From: Owenia fusiformis
Lineage: Eukaryota > Annelida > Polychaeta > Sabellida > Oweniidae
Direction: 5' to 3'
Length of the DNA: 60,000 bases
Assembly: GCA_903813345.2 (NCBI GenBank)
Contig: CAIIXF020000002.1
Location: forward strand, 12,856,150-12,916,149
In this document: piece by piece, positions 35,701 to 47,700 of the stretch
Numbering within the stretch: the first letter of the stretch is position 1
Layout of the letters: every line of letters starts with the position of its first letter
Translations under genes and position numbers: made by a program
Notes under the pieces: model-generated
What the model saw: only the letters and a program-made list of their open reading frames with translations
What the model was told of the DNA's origin: nothing
Databases searched by the model: none

Positions 35701-38700
35701 TCCAATTTGCATATTGATGTAACAAATCTAACATCTCTAGTGTTTTCTAGTTATTAGTGAGTGCAACTTCATCTATAATTACTCAATAAACCAACAATAT
35801 TCAAACTCTAGTCCTACTTTGCACATTTTTGTTGCTGTAGTTTTTCAGTCATTATATAACCAAGCAGCTGTAGTACTGGATACACATCTGCAACTTTCCA
35901 CACTGACCTCTGCATCTGGCCTATAATTACAGCCAGAATTAATTTTAAGACAATATCAATGTTACTGTTATATCAATGTACATTCAAATATAGAGGGAAA
36001 GATCAAGACTTCCTGCTATAAAATGTAAGGAATTAAACTATATGAACATGATTGTTTGCTTAAATCTGTAGTAGATACATGTATTCACACTTGTTGCTTT
36101 GGTTGTCTTGTATTGTATTCTATTAAATTGTATTATATTGTTTTGTATTTTATTGAACTGTATTGTATTGTATTTACGTAATTAACCTGGAAGATAGACC
36201 CAGGAACCCTTCCTTGGATGAGCCCTGTATTCTTTTATCATGGACATACAAGTACACACCACAGCCTTTTGTACAATTTTTTTTAAATTAAAAACATGAA
36301 TCATACTTCAGTTTCTGAACATAAGTTACCTTTAATGTGTTCCAAACCAACATCTAAGGCTTTCTCTGGTTGAGTAGAGAGAATGTAGTATTTAACGCAA
36401 TCCTCAGGTGAACTCTGGGACAGCAAGGTCTCTGCTTTTTTCAGGCACTTTTGCATGCTGGGAAGGCCAGCCTTAAATGAAAAAGAAAAAATGAAAAGAA
36501 AAAAGCAAGAAATGATTAGACGCCATTTCTATGCAGGAATGCAGGAATTGAAATCACAATACTATAAGTTATTGAATGATTTGTCAATCTCAGTAGCAAT
36601 ACAGATTGGTACAGCACAAGAACTGACCAATCAGAAGGCTTCATTTTACAGATCATACTATAAACGTTAAACCAGCAATATGTACCTTTGGCAGGTAAAC
36701 ATTAAAATGAATTTGATACCTTCGAATGTAGGTCATCTATTTCTGACTGACTTGCTGCACAACTTGCACAAAGCCTCACCAGGTGGCGCTCACTGTCATC
36801 TGTGTCTTTTAATAGATCGACTGCAAGTTCCCTGGAATCATAAAGTTCAGAAAATGTTATTTTGAATTTCATTTTATTTTGATAAGACTATCACTGATTC
36901 GTCACATATATGGTCACTAAAGATCTGAAAATGGAAATTTCACCATTAGAAAATATAATTTCCGATAAATAACATTAATCAACTTGTGATTATGGTTAAA
37001 TCTGATTTATTTAAATGAAAAATCATGCCAAATTGAGAAAAATTTAATGTATACATTGTTATATAATTAGTGTACAATTGGTAAACAATAAGGTGACAAA
37101 AATGCAACAATATTGTAGATGTACTAATCATACATGAGTTAATTAACTAAAAATAAAAAATTAGAAGAACAATTTGTGCAGCAATGTTTTTGAAACATAC
37201 ATTCATAGTCACACCATATAAGTACAGCAAGTGTATGATGCAATGCACAGTTATTCTTTGGACCAAACCAAGAGGTATATAGGATGTATGACGAGTAATC
37301 CATTGAATAAATGGCTTTTTAACTTACGATATCAGTTGAATAGTACAAACATGTAACAAAATAAAATGTTGCAAAATAAGTGTACAATTGGTGAATCGTA
37401 AATGTACCATACATGTACAGTGTATAATAAATGTACAATGGATGAACATTATATGTAAAAAAAGTTGATACAATAAGCAAACAATATCTCGACAATAAGT
37501 TCACAATAAATTGGCAAATAATAAGTGAATAAGTTTACAATACTGAATAGATGCGCAATGGATGGGTGAACATTACAACATGTTAACATCACCTTAATTT
37601 CTTATTCATGCTATATAGAGAGCCATCTTTAGTGGGTTCCCTGTACCAATAACTATGCAAAAGAAAAGCTTAAAGTTTAATAATAGGACAAACAATAAAT
37701 ATAAATACAGGGTGTCCTGAAGGTATGACATATACCAATGTCTCCATAGTTTGTTTCATATATCATCTTAAAGCTTATCCAAAGTTACATTAATTTGCTG
37801 AGTATCATGGTTCAACTCACAAATAGGATAACATTACAGGCATTTCAAAATTTAGTGTTTGGCCAAAATTAATGTTCAGTTTTACACCAAATTAATATTT
37901 GGTTTGTCTCCCTAGGCCATGTTAACAGCAGCCGTTCTTTCCATATATGACCTTCAACGCGCTTCAAATAGGGGTGTAGCATTTTGTTATCCTTATAAAT
38001 CTTTTTTAAGGTATTTTAGAAGAGTTTCCTTGGGTTATCTGCCCTGATCTGAACTTTTTCCCATTTGTAAGTCAAACCATGACACTTGGCAAATCAATGT
38101 AACTTTGGATAAGCTGATTATATATGACACAGTATACAAGCATATCAGAATTTCAAAAAGTTGATAAATTGTTCTTCACATTTAAACATCTATAAAAAGA
38201 GCCAAGAACCTTAAATATTTCATCATCTCCAAAACTGATGTATAAGTAGAAGGTAGTGTTACTGACAATTAGATGGGAATTTAAGGTGTTCCTACAAAAA
38301 AATAAATAAATAAAATGACCCTCAAATATACAATACAGCATCAAAGCAGATTGTTGCTATCACCTCTAATAGTGCAATATAGAAATATGCAAAATGTGCA
38401 ATACATCTACTAATAGGTAAGAGTATTGACCTTTCCACAAAGGATCATACAAAAACTGCACCAGTCAAACAACAATATAGTAAAACCTGTATACGTGAAC
38501 ACCTCTCTAATGTGAACACCTTAAAATATGAACACCTCTCTAATGTGAACACCTCTCTAATGTCAACATATGAACATTGGTCTTTAATATTCAATTCATT
38601 TCAGTGTTATTAGAAGCTGTATTATTGTGGTAGTATTGTATTTATAATCATTGCAAGTATTTCTACAAATAAGATAATTATTTTCATTGACATGAAAAAG

Positions 38701-41700
38701 CCACCCCGTGTATGATGTGATTAGGTTCATGATTTGAAAAAGAAAATATCATACATGGTTTAGAGTTAAATTAAGGGAAAGCATATTACAAACCAAAGAA
38801 ATACATTGTGATAATAGAAAAGGAGTGATAAGAAAGAAGGCAAAATGTTGACTCAACAAATCAAGTTTACTTGCAAAGGTTTCAATATTATTATGGAGTT
38901 CACTATATGCAGGTTTTACAGTATACTTTATACTTTAATATATAGTACCTGCCATCTATTACGCTGTACCTAAATAAATGTTAAAGGTTGCATTATTTAC
39001 AAGTGATGAATTACAAACCTAACCCTTTACCATTTTAAGGATGATTTTGACATACCCAATGTACAATAAAACATATAATCCCTCTATTACATTAGTTTGT
39101 CATACTCATCAATAATTCAATACTTTAGCAAGATAAGCTAAGTTGGCAGACATCCAATTCTAAGAAATTAGTTTGTCGTATCTCATCAATACTTCAATAG
39201 TTTAGCAAGATAAGCTAAGTTGGCAGACATCCAATTCTAAGAAGTAACACACAGGTTCACACTGTTCTATTTTTTATACTACACTTAAGGTGCTATGGAA
39301 GTTAACAGGAAATGACAAAACAAAAAATGTCAAAACCATGCTGGATTTTGAAAATTTTTTGAACCAAGATAACAGAGTTCTGTTTGGTAGTTGAAAGCCC
39401 ATGGTTTAACTAGTTCCACATATCATCTACATGACCGGGAACACAATGAAAATGGTCAGAATGACCATAAACATGATGAAATAACCTTTTCAGTCCTCTG
39501 AATATGTGACTGAAAAATAGCTAAAAGTATGTGCTCAGGAAAGGTCAATGAACAGAATCTTTTGATTTTTTCAGAAAATGTCTCTAATATATTGCTCTAA
39601 ATGATACAATCTTTGAAATTTAAAAAAATCGTCCGAAACAATAATGGCTGTAGTTAAAAGGAAAATAGATTGACTTTAAATTCAGTTTTTTTCATTTTTT
39701 CTTTTTCTAAGAATGATATGAAATTTTTTTAAATTGTATCATTTAGAGCAATATATTGGGCACATTTTCTGAAAAAGTCAAAAGATTCTGTTCAGTGACC
39801 TTTCCTGAGCACCTACTCTTAGCTATTTTTCAGTCACATTTTCAGAGGGCTGAAAAGGTTATTTCATCATGTTTATGGTCATTCTGACCATTTCCACTGT
39901 GTTCCCAGTCATGTTGTAACAACCCTGGCCTATATGTAACAGTGGAGTGATCAATAAAATGTTATTAAAGGAAGGAATACCTCTTGTGTTATGCCTAATT
40001 AATAAAAATACATAATAAGTAAGGTAAAGTTAAAATAATATATTTTATTTCACATGATTATTATTATTATATTAAAAGGTGTTAGCAATAGTTGTATTTA
40101 TTAATGTAAACAAGTGGTTATCCTTTATGGATACCACCTGATGAAAAATAGTCCCTGTTATAAATGGCAAGTATCAAAAGTCATGGTCATACCAAATGAA
40201 TAAAAGTACAAAATAAGTCATCCTTTATGGATAAACTTATATGGAAAAGAATGGATCCAAGTTGAAATGATATCCTTTATGGATTTACATAACATAATCA
40301 AGTAGTTATAATTCGTAATAGATGTAAATAACTAGATCAAGTAATTGTCATCACTAATGGATGAACACAAATGAATGAAGTAGTTGTCATCCTTAATGGA
40401 TGAATATAAAAAGGGCTAAGTTCGTGTCATCCTTAATGGATGAACAAAAGTGGACTAGGATTAAGTGTTTCTCGTCCTTGAAGGATGATTGTAAAATGAC
40501 TAAGTAGTTATCATCCTTAATGGATGAGTGTAAAATGGTAAGTGCATGTCATCCTTAATGGATGAATGTAAAAGAGCTAAGTGCATGTCATCCTTAATGG
40601 ATGAATGTAAAATTACTAAGTACATGTTACTCCTAATGGATGAGCATAAGTGGACTATGTACATGTCATCCTTAATGGATGATCATAAGTGGACTATGTA
40701 CATGTCATCCTTAATGGATGATCTCTAATGAATGAACATAAGTACATGTGAAATGAACGAACATAAGTACATGTGAAATGAACGAAGTAAAATAATCACT
40801 AGTGATAATAGCGGTTTAAAATATGTGTGTTCTACAGTATGATATGATCATGTTGAACTAAATATGTACAGAAATTGTCATGTTTGAGTAGAAACTAAAC
40901 CATTTATATTGAAGTTTCTTAAAAGTAAAAGTTTTCTCAAAATGTGTCCAATAAGAAATTGTGGTAAAGGAGTGATATTAATTTTCCCAAAAGATGTCCA
41001 GTAAAAATGGCCGAGAGAAATGTTGTAATAAATTATCCAATAGATGGCCAGTAAAAATGGCGGGGATTTGAAATTATACCAAATATTTCCCTTGTTAAAG
41101 AGCTTATAGAAATGGCGGTAATTTGAAATGACACCAGAATTTACTCAATAGGTGGCTAATAAAAGTGGCGGGAGTTTGAAATGTTACGAAATTTCCCTTA
41201 TAAAATGACTTAACAAAAATGGCGGGAACCTGAAATGATCCCAGATTTTACCCAATAAATGGCTAACAAAAATGGCGGGAACTTGAAATGGTCCCAGATT
41301 TCCAAAGAATTATAAATGTCATAATAATTGAGTAACCTTAAAACGTGGCTGATGAAAGTGGTCAATAACACCTTAGGAATATGACAAATTATCATCCCTG
41401 TTAACTCAATAACAATTGTAAATGTTAGATGAACGTTTTCCCTTTTCAAAAATATGAGTAATTTTCCATCCCAAAACAGTGAATTTCCATGTCTAATGTG
41501 AAAGGATTTCCAACCAAAACATGAGGTTTTATCTATAAAATGTACCCATAATGAAGGAATTTATCCACGAAAACACAACTCAACTCACTGCAAGGAATTT
41601 CTCCCCAATAATTATAAGGCTTTTACCCATAAGCTTTTGAAATAATACGTCCATAAAAACAGTAAAGATTTGTACCCTCAAACATGATTGACAAAGCAGG

Positions 41701-44700
41701 TAAAGTTTTCCCGCCGAAAAGGTGTAATTGCCCGCCAAAGGGTAGTATTTTCCCGCCAAAAACCATAATTACCCGCCAGAAGGCATAATAAAACATAGGC
41801 TTGAAATATAACCTGGAAACCTCTCGATAAAATGGTTTATTTATAATGACTAAACATTGCCTAAACACCTAAACACTGCAGCCGAAAATGTATTCAAAGT
41901 TATAAATAACCTCCTATATAAGGTATACGAGTATAAATAGAAGGGGGAGTATACTTGCAACGTGGTATAATGAATTGAATAAAATACTGGGTTATAAAAT
42001 TGTATGCAATTTGAAATGGTAGACTCCAAACGCTAGAAATTCCAATGATTTTCTAAATGAAGTTCACATTACGTAGATGACCATAAATAAATGAAGTAAC
42101 TATGAAGCCACCGAATGTATGAAAGAATGTAATTATTTAGGCCTACCCAAGTTTCAGCTGTTGAAGTTGAAGCCATGATGGGAGCACGTCCATCCCTCAG
42201 CAAGTTGCAAATATACTACCTCGAACTATATTCGCGGGCTAATGATCATGTGATCTTCAATCTCGAGTCTCACGAGATTTGAAACGAGATTTTAAAGGAA
42301 ACCGGAAGTATTTTAACCAGGAATTTGTGAAAACATAAGCTTCTTCCGTAAGTATAATATAAAGTAAAATATCGACCAGGTCCCTTTGCCATACTGGCGA
42401 TATAATACAAATGTCGGGCCCCTGGTCGCTACATTACTCCCCTAAAAAATGAAGTCTGACCCAGACTTACCATATATAATATAAATATATGCATAATATT
42501 CAATGTTAAACAATATTCAATGTTCAATAATATTCATGTCAATGTTACAATGTTTCTTATCACAAGTAGAGTTTCAGCATATTGGCATCCATGATAATTA
42601 ATAATCCTCAACACACTGAGGTTTTATTACAATTAGTTAATTCTGCATGTATTATAATTATCCTCAACACACTGAGGTTATTAGTAAGATCTGTATCCGT
42701 AATACTATTGTTCCTCAACACACTGAGGTTTAAATAACAATAGTGAAGTCTTCCAAGAAATAATAGCCCTGTAAATAAAGAATTTGCATAAATGTACATC
42801 ACAACCTGATACATGTCCTCTTCTGCGAATCTCTGGCGTTCGTTTGTCATCAATAGTAGGAACATCTCCAGCAGCAGCTCCTCCTCCTCTTCCTGTTAGG
42901 CATCCGCTGCCCCATCACACAATGCTAGGAATCCGTTGATACAGTATATGGCTCCAATAGGTCTCTTCAGCTGGCAATCCACTTGTCCAAGAATACATCA
43001 TAATAGTCTATAGAAACAATGGAGTCAAAATTAATGGTACGGTAAAGGTGGTCAGTTGATCCTCTCTAAAGAGGGATTTCAAATCCAAGACCTTTTGTCC
43101 TATAACATCAGTAGAGAGTAATCTGATCATCCTCGAGGCTTCCTCGAGGCTTTTCCATCTGAGCATTCCTCTGTGAGTGACCTACGGTTCCATGTAGTAA
43201 GGTCAAACAACTGTCCGCTCCCATCATTCCATCTGAGCATTCCTCTGTGAGTGACCTACGGTTCCATGTAGTAAGGTCAAACAACTGTCCGCTCCCATCA
43301 CTGACCAGACCAGGACTATGTCCCATGTTAGTCCTATCTTGACCTAGAACCATCTGGATGTCTGCTTCAAGGGTTGGGAGAGTGTTTTTTGATATCATTC
43401 TCCCAATGTAATGGGATCGTTGTATCCATCATGACTGACTGTAGCCCCAAGTTAGCTACTCTTAAGGCTTAACAAGCATGGTGCTCCCGAAATTTGTAGA
43501 ATGATTAAGGTGGGAATCAGCACCTAGGTGTAATCCGCACAGTCTCCTTTACCACCAATCTGCCTGCAGTTTGGCTGTAACTCCTTTCCAGTAGGCATTC
43601 CAAATGTGTCTCCCTCTAAAGTAAAAATTATTTTTGACACACAGTGTTCCCTAAAGTTCGAAGGACTTTGTTCCATCGGCTAAGTGTATAGCATTGTTTC
43701 CCTAGTGGGGTGTTTATGGACAGAGGTTCCGATCCTCTTAGCAGTTTCCTCAGATATGATGCTTATCTGGGAACCAGTGTCCACTAAAGCAGTATAAACA
43801 CCCCATAATCAAATTCAGGTTATACACAAAGTCTGTGGTAAGTGCTTAAAGTGGGCCTCTCAAGTAGTTCCGCTGATTCTGGACCCTGCATATCAGCACC
43901 TATTAGTTTTCTGAATCTATAGTTGTAGGACACTCTGATATATAATGTTTGTTTTTTTTTCACAGAGAAAACAAACAACCATCCAAGAACCAGGTTGTCT
44001 CTTCTCACATTTTGCTTTAAAATGAGACTCGGATTTGCAGATAATACATTCTTTGTTATTACTTGACTTGTGTTGTGTTTTAAGAGACCTTTGTGGCTTG
44101 GACTCAACAAGTGTATCTTGCCAATTCTACATCTGCCTCATCACTGGTCCAACCATTACTACGGACCACGAGACCAAACTGAGTTGAAAAGGCAGTTAAA
44201 CTAGGAGTCCCATCGTAAGGACGCCAGTTTGAAGGGTATTCTGGCACTTCACTTCTATGTGAACGTCTGTTATTTTCAGTATCTGAAGCTCGTCTGGTTT
44301 GATCAACAAATGAAGTATAAGGTCTATACAGTGACTGTGGACCATGGCCCCAACATCTCAACATGACCTGCTTGGAACATATGTACAGGTGTCATATGTA
44401 CTGTAGATGACAATCTTTGAGGCATAGGTGGGATGTTTTTGTAAGAGTCTTCCTGTATTCTGATTCAGGGCAAAGACTTGGGTGACTGCACTCTTTGACA
44501 TCAGATTTCCTGACGGTATATCCATTAGGGTTTGAAGACATATGATAGGATCTTGTAGTATCTAAAAAAAATTTAGTCCCATAATCAGCTGTTTCCTCAT
44601 TGACTCTAGCAGAGCTCCTCGCAGTTGTGGTTTCCACTACTGCACATGGAGTTGCCCGAGACATAAATGAAGTCCATACTGGGTTATTGGGACCGGAAGA

Positions 44701-47700
44701 TTGAACCACTGAAGGTTCATCAGTTCCCTCCTGATTTCTACCAATAGATTTCCCGTTAGTATAGAGATGTTTGTGCATCTCTCCACCTTCTTGAAATCTT
44801 GGGCGGTTATCAGGGTACCACTGAATGAAAGGATTGAAAGAAGTGACTGGTGTCACAGGGGAAATATCAAATCTCCCTGTTGGCCCAGTCCTGGTTACTC
44901 CTGAAGCCATCGTCAAGTCGCCTATGCCATCGGGTTGTGGATCATCATCGATTACAAAAATGGGGTTGACCAATTTCATGTCTCCACCATATTGGGTTGT
45001 ATCCTCAGGTCGAATTGGTTCAATTAGGTCGACATCATAGTCACTCTTGTTAGAATTATCCTGCGTTAACTAAATTTATACCATGGTTATATTAAACATG
45101 CTTTTATAAATGTTAATATTATCTTATATGAGACAGAGTATTATATATGACAATAACTACATTATATGTGGCTTGTCCCATCGGGTCACAGCATCACAGC
45201 AAGGTTGACATCCTGGCAAGGGCTACTTAAGATAACTAATTGTACATCATTAAACATTGAACACATATACATAAATCAAACTGTTACTTTATGTTAGCCA
45301 GAGCTTTAAAAATTAAATAAGAATATAAGTGGACATGACTAAGCACATTTAACAAAACGTTAGATTATCCCACATCTGACACCAATTGTAACAACCCTGG
45401 CCTATATGTAACAGTGGAGTGATCAATAAAATGTTATTAAAGGAAGGAATACCTCTTGTGTTATGCCTAATTAATAAAAATACATAATAAGTAAGGTAAA
45501 GTTAAAATAATATATTTTATTTCACATGATTATTATTATTATTATATTAAAAGGTGTTAGCAATAGTTGTATTTATTAATGTAAACAAGTGGTTATCCTT
45601 TATGGATACCACCTGATGAAAAATAGTCCCTGTTATAAATGGCAAGTATCAAAAGTCATGGTCATACCAAATGAATAAAAGTACAAAATAAGTCATCCTT
45701 TATGGATAAACTTATATGGAAAAGAATGGATCCAAGTTGAAATGATATCCTTTATGGATTTACATAACATAATCAAGTAGTTATAATTCGTAATAGATGT
45801 AAATAACTAGATCAAGTAATTGTCATCACTAATGGATGAACACAAATGAATGAAGTAGTTGTCATCCTTAATGGATGAATATAAAAAGGGCTAAGTTCGT
45901 GTCATCCTTAATGGATGAACAAAAGTGGACTAGGATTAAGTGTTTCTCGTCCTTGAAGGATGATTGTAAAATGACTAAGTAGTTATCATCCTTAATGGAT
46001 GAGTGTAAAATGGTAAGTGCATGTCATCCTTAATGGATGAATGTAAAAGAGCTAAGTGCATGTCATCCTTAATGGATGAATGTAAAATTACTAAGTACAT
46101 GTTACTCCTAATGGATGAGCATAAGTGGACTATGTACATGTCATCCTTAATGGATGATCATAAGTGGACTATGTACATGTCATCCTTAATGGATGATCTC
46201 TAATGAATGAACATAAGTACATGTGAAATGAACGAACATAAGTACATGTGAAATGAACGAAGTAAAATAATCACTAGTGATAATAGCGGTTTAAAATATG
46301 TGTGTTCTACAGTATGATATGATCATGTTGAACTAAATATGTACAGAAATTGTTATGTTTGAGTAGAAACTAAACCATTTATATTGAAGTTTCTTAAAAG
46401 TAAAAGTTTTCTCAAAATGTGTCCAATAAGAAATTGTGGTAAAGGAGTGATATTAATTTTCCCAAAAGATGTCCAGTAAAAATGGCCGAGAGAAATGTTG
46501 TAATAAATTATCCAATAGATGGCCAGTAAAAATGGCGGGGATTTGAAATTATACCAAATATTTCCCTTGTTAAAGAGCTTATAGAAATGGCGGTAATTTG
46601 AAATGACACCAGAATTTACTCAATAGGTGGCTAATAAAAGTGGCGGGAGTTTGAAATGTTACGAAATTTCCCTTATAAAATGACTTAACAAAAATGGCGG
46701 GAACCTGAAATGATCCCAGATTTTACCCAATAAATGGCTAACAAAAATGGCGGGAACTTGAAATGGTCCCAGATTTCCAAAGAATTATAAATGTCATAAT
46801 AATTGAGTAACCTTAAAACGTGGCTGATGAAAGTGGTCAATAACACCTTAGGAATATGACAAATTATCATCCCTGTTAACTCAATAACAATTGTAAATGT
46901 TAGATGAACGTTTTCCCTTTTCAAAAATATGAGTAATTTTCCATCCCAAAACAGTGAATTTCCATGTCTAATGTGAAAGGATTTCCAACCAAAACATGAG
47001 GTTTTATCTATAAAATGTACCCATAATGAAGGAATTTATCCACGAAAACACAACTCAACTCACTGCAAGGAATTTCTCCCCAATAATTATAAGGCTTTTA
47101 CCCATAAGCTTTTGAAATAATACGTCCATAAAAACAGTAAAGATTTGTACCCTCAAACATGATTGACAAAGCAGGTAAAGTTTTCCCGCCGAAAAGGTGT
47201 AATTGCCCGCCAAAGGGTAGTATTTTCCCGCCAAAAACCATAATTACCCGCCAGAAGGCATAATAAAACATAGGCTTGAAATATAACCTGGAAACCTCTC
47301 GATAAAATGGTTTATTTATAATGACTAAACATTGCCTAAACACCTAAACACTGCAGCCGAAAATGTATTCAAAGTTATAAATAACCTCCTATATAAGGTA
47401 TACGAGTATAAATAGAAGGGGGAGTACAGGGTGGGCCAAAAAAAAGTTCACCCTTTTTCATTTTAATCTAATTTTCTTATTTTTGATGCAATGCCTCTAA
47501 AAATTGATATGTATATAGCTCAGACATTTCTGTACATGTTGTTAGGATTTGAGTGAAATTTATGCAACAATGTTGTCATGACACCTAAAATATATTTATG
47601 GTGTGTCATGAAAAAAAAACCAGAAATTCACTTCATTTACAAAATGGCGGATTTCAAAAAAAGGAGGGAAATTTGAAAAGAAGTTATCATGGTAAATATA

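Noticed and set aside
40120-40722. Regularly spaced palindromes resembling a CRISPR array
   Set aside because: Animal DNA, the array is inside an LTR and duplicated in the other LTR, spacers are AT-rich and similar to each other, and no cas genes exist.
40546-40728. 60-codon ORF with MSSLMDE repeats (also 46,021-46,203)
   Set aside because: Translation of the LTR palindrome array; frame openness follows from the repeat period, not from selection.
42434-45386. Reverse transcriptase or integrase in the retrotransposon interior
   Set aside because: The interior is under 3 kb, and I found no Y-X-D-D motif, no HHCC zinc-binding pattern and no long frame after the protease.
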